Both the position numbers and the translations under genes were made by a program. This document shows, one piece after another, positions 1 to 10,345 of a stretch of 64,000 nt of DNA; positions within the stretch are counted from its first letter, which is position 1; each line of letters starts with the position of its first letter. This DNA is from Acidobacteriota bacterium (GTDB taxonomy: Bacteria > Acidobacteriota > Terriglobia > Bryobacterales > Bryobacteraceae): positions 112,997-176,996 of the forward strand of contig JAFDVS010000019.1 of the NCBI GenBank assembly GCA_018268935.1, read 5' to 3'. The notes under the pieces are model-generated. The model saw nothing but the letters and a program-made list of their open reading frames with translations. It did not search any database and was not told the origin of the DNA.

Positions 1-1181
1 CCGTCCATGTCGAGCCCGTCGGTAAGCTTAACTTCAACAAAGCAGACTGGATCCCCCGCGTTCGCAAATGGTCCAACGAGTGCAACAAGCACCGCGGCGT
101 CTTAGCCTGCAGCATCACCGTTCTTGCCAACCGCCAGACCCGCTACCTCGTCAACTCCGACGGAAGTAAAATTCAACAGGGCCGTGGCTTTGCCCGCATC
201 ATCATCAGCGCCCAGGGCAAGGCTTCCGACGGCATGGATCTCGCCGCTACCGACAGTTTCGAAGCCGAAACTCCGGACCGCCTTCCCAAAGAGGACGTCG
301 TTCAGGCCGCCATGACTAAGGTCGCCGCTCGCCTTTCCAATCTCCTTCGCGCCCCACCAGTCGATCCCTTCGTCGGCCCGGCAATCCTCAGCGGCTCGGC
401 CGCCGGCGTCTTCTTCCACGAAATCTTCGGCCATCGCATCGAAGGCCATCGCCAAAAGGATGAAAGTGAAGGCCAGACGTTCACCAAAAGCGTCGGCAAG
501 CCAGTGCTGCCAACCTTCCTTTCCGTCGTCTTCGACCCCACCCGCAAAACCCTTGGCAACGTTGATCTCAATGGCTGGTACGCCTATGATGACGAAGGGG
601 TTAAAGGGCAGAAAGTAAACGTCGTCGAAAACGGAATCCTGAAAACGTTCCTCATGTCCCGCTCCCCTATTCAGGGCTTTCCCAAATCCAACGGCCACGG
701 GCGCCGCCAGGCTGGCGCTGAAGTCGTCTCCCGCCAGTCCAACCTCATCGTGGAATCTGCCCAGGCAGTTCCCCTCCCGAAGCTCCGCGACATGCTCATC
801 GACGAGATTAAGAAACAAAACAAACCATACGGGCTACTCTTCGATCAGGTCACCGGCGGATTTACCACCACCGGCCGCCAGGGACTCCAGGCATTCACCG
901 TCATCCCCCTCGTCGTCTATCGCGTCTACGCCGACGGCCGGCCTGATGAGTTAGTTCGCGGCGTCAATATTGTCGGCACCCCCCTCGCCAGCTTCGCCAA
1001 AATTGCCGCCACTTCCGACAAACAGGAAGTTTTCAACGGCATCTGCGGTGCGGAATCAGGAAGCGTCCCGGTTTCAGCAATTTCCCCAGCCCTCCTGGTC
1101 ACCGAAATCGAAGTGCAACGCAAGAGCGCCGGGGTGGATTCTCCGCCAACGCTGGCCCGCCCCTCGGGAGGTGCCGAATGA
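1..1181 (+). CDS. tldD: TldD-family metallopeptidase, 5' end cut by window edge
   Basis: Zinc metallopeptidase subunit of the TldD/PmbA (peptidase U62) family, which trims peptides and peptide natural products. The frame is open from base 3, so the N-terminus lies outside the window. The metal-binding motif HEIFGH is encoded at 417-434 and is followed by RIEGHR, as in active TldD. Downstream, the conserved stretch PIQGFPKSNGHGR is also typical. The stop codon overlaps the ATG of the next gene (ATGA), so the two paralogues are probably co-translated and may form a TldD/TldE-like heterodimer. Whether this subunit carries a signal peptide cannot be seen here. Confidence 0.9.
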   Translation, partial: VHVEPVGKLNFNKADWIPRVRKWSNECNKHRGVLACSITVLANRQTRYLVNSDGSKIQQGRGFARIIISAQGKASDGMDLAATDSFEAETPDRLPKEDVVQAAMTKVAARLSNLLRAPPVDPFVGPAILSGSAAGVFFHEIFGHRIEGHRQKDESEGQTFTKSVGKPVLPTFLSVVFDPTRKTLGNVDLNGWYAYDDEGVKGQKVNVVENGILKTFLMSRSPIQGFPKSNGHGRRQAGAEVVSRQSNLIVESAQAVPLPKLRDMLIDEIKKQNKPYGLLFDQVTGGFTTTGRQGLQAFTVIPLVVYRVYADGRPDELVRGVNIVGTPLASFAKIAATSDKQEVFNGICGAESGSVPVSAISPALLVTEIEVQRKSAGVDSPPTLARPSGGAE

Positions 1182-2914
1182 CAAAGTTCCTCCTGTCCAC
1201 CCTCCTCACCGCCTCCTTCGCTTGGGCGCAACAGCCCGGCGAGGACGTGATCCTCAAAGCGATGAAAGAGGAGATGACCCGCGGCCGCGCTTTGCGTGTC
1301 GTCGGCGATCCCCCTTATTTTTTTGAATATACGTTGGATGACGCGGAGTTCTACAGCGCTTCTGCCAGCTATGGGGCCCTCGTCAGTGACCGCTCCTCCC
1401 GCGTTCGCCAGCCTCGCGTCCGTATCCGCGTCGGAGACCCGAAACTCGACAACACAAACCACGTCTTCAGCGATATGTACCGCGGCTCGCGCTACGATCC
1501 CTCCCAATTCCCCTTGGACGATAACTACGAGGCCCTCCGCCTCGGCTTCTGGTTGGCCACGGACCGCGCCTACAAGCAGGCCCTTGAGGCCTTTGCACGA
1601 AAGAAAGCTTCACTCAAAAACATGGCCGCCGGTGGTGAGCAACTCCCCGATTTTTCAGCAGCTCCGCCCGTCACCATGGTTCTCCCCATCGTCCGCAAGC
1701 CGGTCGACACCAATGCCTGGAAAGCAACCGTGAAAAGCGTCTCCAGCGTGTTTTCCTCCTATCCGGAGGTGCTCCTGTCCGACGCCACTTTATCCATCTC
1801 TCAAACCACTTCTTACCTCGTGAACAACGAAGGAGCAGAGTTCCGCATCCCGGATCACCTGGCGACCTTCCGCGTCCGGGCTTCCGCACTCGCCCCCGAC
1901 GGTTCCGTCGTCCGCGATTACGCCGAATCACTCAGCCTCGATCCGCTCCGCCTTCCCAAACCTGCCGATCTCCAGAGCGCTGCCACGCAAGTTGCTGAAA
2001 TTGTGAAAGATATGGGAAAGGCTGAAGTTCTCGAATCCTACTCGGGCCCAGTCCTTTTCGAAGGACAGGCAGGACCGCAGCTCCTGGCCGAAATGCTTGG
2101 CCGCAGCTTCACCATTACACGCCGTCCCGTCACCGATCCGGAGCGCCCCATCAACCTCCCTACAGGTGAGTTAGAGGGCAGAATCGGCTCCCGCATTCTC
2201 CCGGATTGGATAGATGTAGTAGATGACCCTACTCAAAAGGATTTCCGGGGTGCTCCCCTCTTCGGCCATTACCTCATCGACGTCGAAGGTGTAGTCCCCA
2301 AGCCGCTCCAACTCGTGGAGAAAGGCGTCCTCAAAACCTACTACTCCACCCGCCAACCCATCCAAGGCGTGGAGGGCTCGAACGGCCATGCCCGTATCCC
2401 CGGCGCTCTCGGCAACAATGCCGCCCTTGCCGGCAATCTCTTCGTCAAGGCCAATCAGACGCAGCCCGAGGCTGAACTTCGCAAAAAGCTCCTCGATATG
2501 ATCAAGCAGCGCAATAAACCCTTTGCCATCATCGTCCGCAAGATGGACTTCCCATCAACCGCTTCCCTCGATGAGTTGCGCCGTATCGCCGGCGGCCTGC
2601 AAAGCAGAGCCGTCAGTAAGCCTCTCCGCATCTATAAAGTGTTCCCCGATGGCAAGGAACAGCTCATTCGCGGGGTTCGCTTCCGCGGCCTCACCGTTCG
2701 AACTTTGAAGGAAATCATGGCCGCTTCCGACGAGCTCCATACCTTCCAGTACATGGAAAACGGAGGGCCGTTCGCCCACGTAGACGCGGGCGGATATGTT
2801 GCACCGACAAGCGTAGTTTCCCCAGCCCTGCTGTTCGAGGACCTCGAGATCGAAAAGATCCCGGGCGAACAGCCTCGGCCACCAATCGTTGCTCCTCCAC
2901 CGCTGACGCGCTAA
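1178..2914 (+). CDS. Exported TldD/PmbA paralogue lacking the metal-binding histidines
   Basis: 578 residues beginning with a signal peptide (hydrophobic core LLSTLLTASFAWA, residues 5-17). The C-terminal half matches the preceding TldD gene, for example PIQGVEGSNGHAR against PIQGFPKSNGHGR. Where the neighbour has FHEIFGH, this protein has LAEMLGR (AEMLGR at residues 304-309, bases 2087-2104), so both zinc-binding His are gone and only the Glu remains. It is therefore probably the non-catalytic partner, comparable to TldE/PmbA, which also lacks the motif. Its export signal suggests that the complex works outside the cytoplasm, which would be unusual for TldD/TldE. It overlaps the upstream gene by four bases and lies seven bases before lptFG. 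Confidence 0.88.
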   Translation: MTKFLLSTLLTASFAWAQQPGEDVILKAMKEEMTRGRALRVVGDPPYFFEYTLDDAEFYSASASYGALVSDRSSRVRQPRVRIRVGDPKLDNTNHVFSDMYRGSRYDPSQFPLDDNYEALRLGFWLATDRAYKQALEAFARKKASLKNMAAGGEQLPDFSAAPPVTMVLPIVRKPVDTNAWKATVKSVSSVFSSYPEVLLSDATLSISQTTSYLVNNEGAEFRIPDHLATFRVRASALAPDGSVVRDYAESLSLDPLRLPKPADLQSAATQVAEIVKDMGKAEVLESYSGPVLFEGQAGPQLLAEMLGRSFTITRRPVTDPERPINLPTGELEGRIGSRILPDWIDVVDDPTQKDFRGAPLFGHYLIDVEGVVPKPLQLVEKGVLKTYYSTRQPIQGVEGSNGHARIPGALGNNAALAGNLFVKANQTQPEAELRKKLLDMIKQRNKPFAIIVRKMDFPSTASLDELRRIAGGLQSRAVSKPLRIYKVFPDGKEQLIRGVRFRGLTVRTLKEIMAASDELHTFQYMENGGPFAHVDAGGYVAPTSVVSPALLFEDLEIEKIPGEQPRPPIVAPPPLTR

Positions 2915-2921
2915 CGTTTCG

Positions 2922-5240
2922 ATGGGTATTCTCAGCCGCAAGGTTTTCTGGGAAATCACCACGGGATCCTTCTTGGGAACGGTCCTGTTTACCTTTATTC
3001 TGTTCCTCCAGCGCCTTGGCCGCCTCTTCGAACAACTGGTCACCACTGCCTCCACCTTCGAGCAGGTGGCGGGACTATTCCTCCTCATTCTCCCCGAAGC
3101 CCTCATCTTCACCATCCCCATCGGCGTCCTCGTCGGCGTCCTCATCGCCATGGGCCGCATGTCAAGCGATGCGGAGATCGTCGCTTTACGTGCCGCCGGC
3201 GTCCCCAGCCGCCGCCTCCTTATCCCCGTCCTCGCTTTCTCCCTCCTCGGCCTGCTCTTTACGGCCTACGCCTCGTGCATCCTCAAACCCTGGGCCAAGC
3301 GGGAAACCATCCGTATTCTCAATCAGATGGTCGCTGCGCAGTTGACTGCGGAAATCCGCCCCCGCCTGTTCGAAGAGCAGTTTCCCAACCGCATCCTCTA
3401 CGTCGAAGATGTCGTTCCCGGCCCCGTCGTGCGATGGAAAAAGGTCTTCATGGCCGACCTCCGCCCCCCCTCCGAACGCGATACCACATCCCAACAGGGA
3501 GAAGGACCCCGTATCACCCTCGCCTCGGAGGCTATCGCCCTGCCTGACGTGGTCAATAACCGCATTCAGCTCCTCTTCGCATCGGGCAAAAGCTATGAAG
3601 TGGGACAGAACGCGGCCCAGTACATCAGCACTGAATTCCCGAAAATGAATCAGGCTCTCGACGCCCCCCAGCGTCGCGAGATCACCACCAGTGACTTCAG
3701 CGATGTGGACATGACGGAGCTGCGCGAAAAATCCACTACCAATGTAGATGCTGCGATCGAGTACCATCGCCGCCTCGCGCTTCCCGTTGCCTGTGTCATC
3801 CTCGCTGTCCTTGCTGTCCCCCTCGGTGTTTCCTCTCGCAAGGGTGGCAAATCCGCGGCGTTCGTTCTCACCGTCGTCCTGGCGTTCCTCTACTACATGG
3901 GTCTGATCAGCGTCATCGCCCTCGCCCGTCAGGGCTCCGTCTCCGCCAGCCTCGGAGTTTGGATTCCCAATATCCTCTACGGTGTGCTTGCCCTTGTCCT
4001 CGTTCTGCGTTTGGAAGCGCCCGACGACACCGATTGGACCGGCGGGATTCGCGAGCGCGTCGTCCGCGCCGGCAACTGGCTTCTCGGCCGCACTCCCTTC
4101 TCTGGTGAAGGCGAGGGAATTCAGGCTTTCCGTTTGCCGCTACTCCCCCAAGTCGTTGACACGTATATTCTTTCCGGCTTCCTCTACTACTTCGTAGTGC
4201 TCCTCATCAGCTTTGTCCTGATGACCCACGTGTTCACCTTTTTCGAACTCCTTGGCGACATCATCAAAAACAAAATCGCCATGCCCCGCGTGGCTACCTA
4301 CCATCTCTTCCTGACGCCGAAGCTCATCTACGATTTCGCCCCCATGAGCATCCTCGTCGCCGTCCTGCTCACCTTCGGCGTGCTCGCCAGGGCCAATGAA
4401 ATCATCGCGTTTAAGGCCTGCGGAGTCAGTGCTTACCGCCTCACTCTTCCGATCCTTGTGGCCGGCACCGTCTTGAGCGGCGGCCTCTTCGCCTTCGACT
4501 ACTACATCGTTCCCGAAGCGAACCTCATCCAGGACGCCATCCGCAACGAAATCAAAGGCAGACCCGTTCAGACCTTCCTCCGCCCTGATCGGAAATGGAT
4601 CTTCGGCCGCGGCCCTTGGGTCTATTACTACAAACACCTCGACCCCACTACAAATGTAATGATCGGCGTGAATGTCTACGAGCTCGATCGCCAGAACTTC
4701 CAGATGAGACGCCACATCTACGCCGAGAGCGCCCGCTGGGAACCCTCCATCAATCGCTGGGTCTTCCAGAATGGTTGGCGCTGGGACTTCCAGGGAATTC
4801 GCGGCACCTTCCAGAGTTTCCTCGGCAATACCTCCACCTTCACTGAACTCGATGAGCCCCCAAACCACTTCCTGCGTGAGGTGAAGCAGGACATTCAGAT
4901 GAACTTCCACCAGCTCGCCGACTACATCGCTGGCCTCCAGCAAAGCGGGATGTTCGACACCACGAAACTACAAGTGCAGTATCATCGCAAGTTCGCCGTT
5001 CCCCTGTTCGTCCTCATCATGGCCCTTATCTCCACACCTTTCGCCTTCTTTTCCGGAAACAGGGGCGCCATGGCGCCCGTCGGGATCAGTCTGGCGATCG
5101 CCATCTGCTACCTTGCCATCAGTAAGTTGTTCGAACAAATGGGAAATGTGGGGCAGCTCCCGCCGCAACTGTCGGCCTGGAGCCCGGACGTGATCTTCTC
5201 ACTGGCGGGAATGTATTTCCTGATGCGCGTCAGAACCTAG
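2922..5240 (+). CDS. lptFG: LptF-LptG fused lipopolysaccharide-export permease
   Basis: 772 residues containing two YjgP/YjgQ permease units in one chain. Unit 1 (about residues 1-360) starts [17 protein letters not shown] and has paired N- and C-terminal transmembrane helices around a periplasmic beta-jellyroll. Unit 2 (about residues 400-772) begins near [18 protein letters not shown] and repeats the architecture. In most Gram-negative bacteria LptF and LptG are separate proteins of about 360 residues that form the inner-membrane part of the LptB2FGC transporter; here the heterodimer is covalent. The linker at about residues 365-405 is short and charged. The gene ends in a four-base convergent overlap with the radical SAM gene. 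Confidence 0.92.
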   Translation: MGILSRKVFWEITTGSFLGTVLFTFILFLQRLGRLFEQLVTTASTFEQVAGLFLLILPEALIFTIPIGVLVGVLIAMGRMSSDAEIVALRAAGVPSRRLLIPVLAFSLLGLLFTAYASCILKPWAKRETIRILNQMVAAQLTAEIRPRLFEEQFPNRILYVEDVVPGPVVRWKKVFMADLRPPSERDTTSQQGEGPRITLASEAIALPDVVNNRIQLLFASGKSYEVGQNAAQYISTEFPKMNQALDAPQRREITTSDFSDVDMTELREKSTTNVDAAIEYHRRLALPVACVILAVLAVPLGVSSRKGGKSAAFVLTVVLAFLYYMGLISVIALARQGSVSASLGVWIPNILYGVLALVLVLRLEAPDDTDWTGGIRERVVRAGNWLLGRTPFSGEGEGIQAFRLPLLPQVVDTYILSGFLYYFVVLLISFVLMTHVFTFFELLGDIIKNKIAMPRVATYHLFLTPKLIYDFAPMSILVAVLLTFGVLARANEIIAFKACGVSAYRLTLPILVAGTVLSGGLFAFDYYIVPEANLIQDAIRNEIKGRPVQTFLRPDRKWIFGRGPWVYYYKHLDPTTNVMIGVNVYELDRQNFQMRRHIYAESARWEPSINRWVFQNGWRWDFQGIRGTFQSFLGNTSTFTELDEPPNHFLREVKQDIQMNFHQLADYIAGLQQSGMFDTTKLQVQYHRKFAVPLFVLIMALISTPFAFFSGNRGAMAPVGISLAIAICYLAISKLFEQMGNVGQLPPQLSAWSPDVIFSLAGMYFLMRVRT

Positions 5241-6277
5241 CGGTGGCCCGCCGTGTGCTTCTGAATCTGGACCAGGGAATTCGGAGGCGGCTCCTTAGCC
5301 GGATAGATCTGCGGGCTGCGCCAGAAATCCATCAGGCTAGTCTGGTGTACGCAACTCACCGTACAGTAGGGCGCACAGCCCTTTTGTGTCAGATACTCCC
5401 GGCGTACATCTTCCACTGAGTATTGTTCCAGCGGCTTGGCCGGATATCCCCGCTGCTGCGAGCAGTAGTGAACCAGCCCATCCTCACACACGTAGAGGTA
5501 CCTGGCGCCTGCCCGGCACTTCCAGTTGTTCGGCCGCCCTTCGGCAATCGCATCCTGAAACTGGTTAAACCGCGAATAGCCGGATTTCTCCATGCTTTTC
5601 ATGGCTTTGTACACTTCCCGCTCGCGGTCCTTCAGTGGCCGCAACTGCCCGTCTCCGTCGTGAATGATCCCGATCGTGGAGGTGAAACCCAACTCCAGAG
5701 CACGCTTCCCAACTACCAGCGCGTCTTCCGGATTGCGTGTCCCACCACCTACTACAGAATTAATATTCACGTGAAACGTGGCGTGCTCCGACAACCACTT
5801 CAACCTTTGATCCAGCACCTTCAGGCTCTTCTTCGACACCTCATCCGGCATGATGTTGTCGATACTGATCTGCATGTGATCCAGTCCAGCCGCGTTCAAC
5901 CGCTGGATCCGTTGCACGTTCAGCAGATAGCCGTTGGTGATCATCCCTGCGATGATCCCTCGCTTCCGTAACCGAGCGATAATCTGGTCCAGTTCCGGAT
6001 GTAGCAGGGGCTCGCCCCCACTCAGAGTTACTACAGTTGTCCCTAGATCCGCCAGCCGATCAACCCGGTGCAGCATCGTTTCCACCGGCACCGGCTTCGA
6101 ATAGTCATCGTATTCGTTGCAGTACCCGCACTCCAGGTTGCAACGCCGGATCGGGATCAAATGCGCCAGCACGGGATGATCCGTCGAGAGCAAACCCTTC
6201 GCGATCATGCGCAGCTCGCGCATCCGGCGCGAGATCGCCTTCCATTGGCGGCGGAGCTGAAAAGCCTTATCACCCAT
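5237..6277 (-). CDS. Radical SAM enzyme with C-terminal Cys-rich (SPASM-like) region
   Basis: 346 residues. The radical SAM cluster motif CNLECGYC (CxxxCxxC) lies at about residues 47-54, followed by the [12 protein letters not shown] motif that contacts S-adenosylmethionine and by ITNGYLL. The C-terminal part has spaced cysteines ([21 protein letters not shown], then CAPYCTVSC) resembling a SPASM or twitch extension that binds auxiliary iron-sulfur clusters. The substrate is unknown. HpnH-type hopanoid enzymes and peptide-modifying enzymes share this layout, and no peptide substrate gene is evident nearby. No clear ribosome-binding site precedes the chosen ATG. Confidence 0.85.
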   Translation of the reverse strand: MGDKAFQLRRQWKAISRRMRELRMIAKGLLSTDHPVLAHLIPIRRCNLECGYCNEYDDYSKPVPVETMLHRVDRLADLGTTVVTLSGGEPLLHPELDQIIARLRKRGIIAGMITNGYLLNVQRIQRLNAAGLDHMQISIDNIMPDEVSKKSLKVLDQRLKWLSEHATFHVNINSVVGGGTRNPEDALVVGKRALELGFTSTIGIIHDGDGQLRPLKDREREVYKAMKSMEKSGYSRFNQFQDAIAEGRPNNWKCRAGARYLYVCEDGLVHYCSQQRGYPAKPLEQYSVEDVRREYLTQKGCAPYCTVSCVHQTSLMDFWRSPQIYPAKEPPPNSLVQIQKHTAGHR

Positions 6278-6368
6278 GTGATTACGAAATTCTATCTAAG
6301 CACAGTATCCTGCGCCTGAATAGTCTTCCGCCTGTGGAAAGTTCGATTTCCGGGGTGAAAGGGCGATT

Positions 6369-7148
6369 TCAGGGTTTTTTCGGTTCCGGCTTCGGAGCTG
6401 TAGCTTCCTTGTCCTCGAACTTAATCGTCACATCGCTCTTGAACTGTTTGTAGTCCTCGTATTTCACCGTCATCCGGATCGGCTGCGGCCCCCCCTGGAA
6501 CATGAGCGTGTCATTCGCCATGGTATACGTCGGAAACCAATACTTGCCGTCGATCTGCTCCCGATACGTCTCAAACTTCGGGAACTGTTGGTCTGACCCC
6601 TTTTTCAGCAACCCGGTCGCCCGTCCGTAACTCTTCACGATCTGCAAATCGCGATCATCGACATAGATCAGCCCCGAAAAATACCGCTGCCCCTGTTCCA
6701 TCTTCTTCGGCTTCACCGCAAACACGTAGCAGGGAATTTCGTCCAGGACTTCCTTGCCCAGGTATCGAATGAAGTACTTCGAGATCTCCTCGGAAGTGAG
6801 AACGAACGGTTGCACGCTCCGCAAATCCTGCTCGTCTTCCGGCGTAAGTTGCAGATTCTTCAGCGAAGAGACAGGGGCCCGCACCACTCTCTCGGTCCGT
6901 TTCCCGTCGTTGTTGAAGATCACGTCGGCAACCACCTCGTGACGTCCCCGGGTGTTCCCGCCTTCGTCCAATTCCAGCACACGGACGGTCTGCCGATAAG
7001 TGTAGTTGTCCCGAGCCTTGGCGAACTCCGACTCCTTCGCCGCAAACTTCTGGATGATCCCGTCAATCTCCGCCTCGCTTGGTTCCTTGCTGTCTCCGTA
7101 GGCGGCCGGCATTCCTGCCAGCAGTGCAACCAAACACAACCACTTCAT
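6369..7148 (-). CDS. Secreted protein of unknown function, LolA/LppX-like fold possible
   Basis: 259 residues with a signal peptide (MKWLCLVALLAGMPAAYG). The mature part is predicted to be beta-rich and carries phrases such as YFSGLIYVDDRDLQIVKSYG and GKYWFPTYTMAND, which recall the 'outer membrane lipoprotein-sorting' (LolA-like) family. It has a Pro/Lys-rich tail. GAGGAGA lies about six bases before the ATG on the minus strand, supporting this start. It sits 49 bases downstream of the acyl-CoA dehydrogenase on the same strand and may share its transcript. The function is not known; the fold assignment is a guess from wording of the sequence. Confidence 0.75.
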   Translation of the reverse strand: MKWLCLVALLAGMPAAYGDSKEPSEAEIDGIIQKFAAKESEFAKARDNYTYRQTVRVLELDEGGNTRGRHEVVADVIFNNDGKRTERVVRAPVSSLKNLQLTPEDEQDLRSVQPFVLTSEEISKYFIRYLGKEVLDEIPCYVFAVKPKKMEQGQRYFSGLIYVDDRDLQIVKSYGRATGLLKKGSDQQFPKFETYREQIDGKYWFPTYTMANDTLMFQGGPQPIRMTVKYEDYKQFKSDVTIKFEDKEATAPKPEPKKP

Positions 7149-7197
7149 GTGCTCTCCTCGGCTTTCTCCTCACTGGACGGGAGCCAGCCTTTTCCGG

Positions 7198-8370
7198 TTA
7201 CCCTTTGTTTAGCAACTGTTTGGCAATTGTCACGCGTTGCATGTTGCTTGTCCCCTCGTAGATCCGCCCGATCTTCGCATCCCGATACAGCTTCTCAACC
7301 GGGTAGTCCTTTGTAAACCCAACACCACCAAATACTTCTACAGCCTTCGAGGCCACCGTTTCCGCCGTCTGCGAGGCGAAATATTTCGCCATCGCCGCCT
7401 CGGTCAGGAAAGGCAGCCCACGCTCCTTCAGCCTTGCCGCATTGTAAACCAAAAGCCGTGATGCTTCCACCAACGTCGCCATTTCCGCCAGTTCGAACTG
7501 CACCCCTTGAAAATCGGAAATCGGCTTGCCGAACTGCTTCCTTTCTCTGGCGTAGCTGAGCGCATGCTGCAATGCTCCGTGCGCCAACCCGGTCATCTGC
7601 CCGCCGATCGCAATGCGCCCCTCATTCAGGGTTTCAATTGCGATCTTATACCCTTTTCCTACCTCCCCAAGCACGTTTTCCCGCGGAATTTTACAATTGT
7701 CGAGAACAAGCTCGCAGGTGGAAGAGGCTCTGATCCCCAGTTTGTCTTCCTTCTTCCCCACCACAAACCCCTCCACACCCCGCTCTACCAGAAAACAGGT
7801 GATCCCTTTATAGCCGGCCTCCGGTTTGACATTCGCAAACAACAGAAACAGCCCGGCTTCCGCCGCGTTCGTGATCCAAAGTTTGCGCCCGTTCAGCACA
7901 AAATGATCCCCTTGCTCATCGGCCTTCGTGGCCAGCGCAAATGCGTCCGAACCCGAACCGGCCTCCGAAAGGGCGTACGAAGCAAGCAGTTCCGTTGCCA
8001 GCCGGGGCAGGTATCGCTTTTTTTGTTCCGTGCTTCCCCATCGCAGCATAGCGTTATTTACCAGCGTGTTTTGAACATCGATAATGACCGCAGCCGAAGG
8101 ATCCACCACAGCCAGTTCCTCCACTGCCAGCACAGCCTGGAAGAATGTGCCCCCCTGCCCCCCGTATTCCTCGGGAATCTCTATCCCCATCAAGCCCAAC
8201 TCAAACATCTGGCGCAAGATATCCTTGCGAAACACACCCTGCTCGTCCATCGTGCGTACGTGCGGCGCGATCTGCTCCCGGGCAAACTGGCGCACACTCG
8301 ATTGGAATAGCCGGTCTTCCTCACTCAGACTGGTTAAAGGCGTGTTTTCCGATCCAACTGCGGTTTCCAT
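7198..8370 (-). CDS. Acyl-CoA dehydrogenase
   Basis: 390-residue flavoprotein of the acyl-CoA dehydrogenase family, catalysing alpha,beta-desaturation of acyl-CoA in fatty or branched-chain acid oxidation. Seen: family motif ALSEAGSGSDAFA, WITNA, the RKQFGKPISDFQ segment, and the C-terminal IYEGTSNMQR containing the catalytic Glu of short- and medium-chain members. The start METAVGSENT was chosen over a longer frame (to 8526) because AGGAGG lies five bases upstream of it and the longer N-terminus has no family similarity. It is transcribed divergently from the membrane protein at 8465. No ETF or other beta-oxidation gene is adjacent. Confidence 0.93.
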   Translation of the reverse strand: METAVGSENTPLTSLSEEDRLFQSSVRQFAREQIAPHVRTMDEQGVFRKDILRQMFELGLMGIEIPEEYGGQGGTFFQAVLAVEELAVVDPSAAVIIDVQNTLVNNAMLRWGSTEQKKRYLPRLATELLASYALSEAGSGSDAFALATKADEQGDHFVLNGRKLWITNAAEAGLFLLFANVKPEAGYKGITCFLVERGVEGFVVGKKEDKLGIRASSTCELVLDNCKIPRENVLGEVGKGYKIAIETLNEGRIAIGGQMTGLAHGALQHALSYARERKQFGKPISDFQGVQFELAEMATLVEASRLLVYNAARLKERGLPFLTEAAMAKYFASQTAETVASKAVEVFGGVGFTKDYPVEKLYRDAKIGRIYEGTSNMQRVTIAKQLLNKG

Positions 8371-8464
8371 ATGCCTCCTAGTGTATTCCCACTCCACGCA
8401 GATTCGACCCCAAAAATCATTTGAATCGAGCCTCCCGGACTGAGAGAATTGGGGATTCCCGGAC

Positions 8465-10174
8465 ATGAAGCAGTCCTTCGAGGAGTTCTGGAGAGACGCT
8501 TGGCAAAATTCAGCGCTCTTTCCCATCGAAGCCGCCGTCGTCTTCGCTCTACTGGCTTTGCTCGTATGGCGCAGGAAATCCTTGCTTCCCGCCGCCTGGT
8601 GGAGCGCCTATCTTCGCCTTGCGGCGCGCCGGTGCCTTGCCGTTACCGTGGTATTCTTTTTTACACTAGTAGGACATTATCTTGCGGAACCCGGCTATGT
8701 GAAGCCAGTCCCCGGCATTCATGACGAGTTTTCCTACCTCCTCGCTGCCGACACCTTCCTCTCCGGGCGCCTCGCCAATCCACCCCACCCCATGCGGTAC
8801 TTCTTCGAGACATTCCACGTCTTGATGGAACCAAGCTACGTCTCCATGTATCCTCCGGGACAGGGGCTGGCTCTCGCCCTCGGAGTCCTCCTTACTGGGG
8901 AACCCATTGCAGGCGCGTGGCTTACCGCTGCTGCCCTAAGCGCCGCCGTCTGCTGGATGCTCCAAGGCTGGCTTCGACCGCACTGGGCGCTCAGCGGCGG
9001 GCTGCTTTGCGCCATCCGCATCGGCTGGTTCAGCTATTGGGCAAACAGCTATTGGGGCGGAGCCCTCGCCGCAACCGGCGGAGCCCTCGTCGGAGGCGCA
9101 CTCCCACGCCTTATCCGCCGCCCAAACTCCTTCGATGCGGTTCTCCTGGTCCTTGGCTTCGGTATTCTGGCAAACACCCGCCCCTACGAAGGGCTCGCGT
9201 TCAGCCTTGCGTCATTGGCTTACCTCGGCTTCCAGGCGCGCCGCCACTCGCTGAGATCCTGGCTGCATGTCCTTCCCAAAGCGGCGGCCATTGGAACTGC
9301 CGGCCTCGCATTCATGGCTTACTACAACTGGCGTGGAACCGGAAACCCCCTTCGGCCGCCCTATATCGAAAACCGGGCGCAGTACGCGATCCATGGAACC
9401 TTCTATGGGAGTAGTAGCAATCCCGGCCATGCTTACAACCACGAGGTCATGCGCCGCTTCTACACCGTCCATGAAGATTACACGCCCCGCCGCGCCAACT
9501 TCTGGCGTTGGCCCGACAAACCCTTTCGTTTCTGGATCTTTTTCGTCGGCCCAGGACTGACACTGGCTTTTGCCGGACTCTTCGTAGCGGGCCGAACGCG
9601 CCCCGGTCGCTACGCCATGCTGGCGTTGGGGACCCTCTTCGCCGTCCATCTCCCCGTCGTCTGGGATCTCTTTCCACATTATGCGGCACCTGTAGTAGGA
9701 GCTTTCTACCTGCTCCTGATCGTTTGTCTGCAATCACTCACCGTATCCTGGCGGCGCCGCCGCTTCCAGGGAAAATCCATCGCGAGGGCCGTCATTCTCA
9801 CCTGCCTCATCATGGCCGCCGTGCGCGGGTCTGCGCCCGCATGGAACCTCCCCGTCTTTGGAGAAACCACCCAGGCATGGTACAACTACGGCCGCACCTG
9901 CAACTTCTTCCGCGCCCGCATCGAGGACCGCTTCACATCCATGGGCGGCAAGCATCTCATTCTGATCCAATACGATCCGCAGCACCGCCCGGAGATGGAA
10001 TGGGTCTACAACCGGGCCGGCATCGACGCCGCCCCGGTGGTTTGGGCCCGCTATGTCCCGCAACCGGACCGGCTGGCTACCCTGCTCGCATACTTTCGGG
10101 ATCGTCATGTCTGGATACTCTACCCCGACCGCAATCCCAATCAAATCTTCGACTTCAAGGAGCAATTCCGATGA
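8465..10174 (+). CDS. Multi-pass membrane protein, glycosyltransferase-C-like (ArnT/PMT type)
   Basis: 569 residues with about ten hydrophobic segments. The first extracytoplasmic loop after the second helix contains an acidic motif (GIHDEFSYLLAADTFLSGRL), the arrangement used by GT-C enzymes that take sugar from a lipid-phosphate donor. Further motifs are MYPPGQGLALALG and YWANSYWGG. The acceptor and donor are unknown. GGGGAT lies nine bases before the ATG. It overlaps the next small gene by ATGA and is followed by an amidase. The second GT-C-like membrane protein at 13831 shares the general design but not this sequence. Confidence 0.72.
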   Translation: MKQSFEEFWRDAWQNSALFPIEAAVVFALLALLVWRRKSLLPAAWWSAYLRLAARRCLAVTVVFFFTLVGHYLAEPGYVKPVPGIHDEFSYLLAADTFLSGRLANPPHPMRYFFETFHVLMEPSYVSMYPPGQGLALALGVLLTGEPIAGAWLTAAALSAAVCWMLQGWLRPHWALSGGLLCAIRIGWFSYWANSYWGGALAATGGALVGGALPRLIRRPNSFDAVLLVLGFGILANTRPYEGLAFSLASLAYLGFQARRHSLRSWLHVLPKAAAIGTAGLAFMAYYNWRGTGNPLRPPYIENRAQYAIHGTFYGSSSNPGHAYNHEVMRRFYTVHEDYTPRRANFWRWPDKPFRFWIFFVGPGLTLAFAGLFVAGRTRPGRYAMLALGTLFAVHLPVVWDLFPHYAAPVVGAFYLLLIVCLQSLTVSWRRRRFQGKSIARAVILTCLIMAAVRGSAPAWNLPVFGETTQAWYNYGRTCNFFRARIEDRFTSMGGKHLILIQYDPQHRPEMEWVYNRAGIDAAPVVWARYVPQPDRLATLLAYFRDRHVWILYPDRNPNQIFDFKEQFR

Positions 10175-10341
10175 CAGACTGGAAACTGATCGCTCAAGCT
10201 CATGGCCTGCCCGCCAATGAGGCCCACATTGCGTTGATGGAGCAGTTGGAGCGAACCGTGTCAGGATTAAAGCAGTCTCTCCCTCCCGACATGGAGCCGG
10301 CGCCAGCCTTTGCCCCTGTCGCCGCAAAGGAGTCCCAGTAG
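10171..10341 (+). CDS. Small conserved-looking protein of 56 residues, unknown function
   Basis: A short frame starting with the ATG that overlaps the TGA of the upstream membrane-protein gene and ending five bases before the amidase ATG. It encodes an acidic helical peptide (MTDWKLIAQAHGLPANEAHI) with a Pro/Ala-rich tail. Tight coupling on both sides argues that it is translated. Its position just before a GatA-like amidase suggests an accessory of that enzyme, but no family is recognised. Confidence 0.6.
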   Translation: MTDWKLIAQAHGLPANEAHIALMEQLERTVSGLKQSLPPDMEPAPAFAPVAAKESQ

Positions 10342-10345
10342 AACC

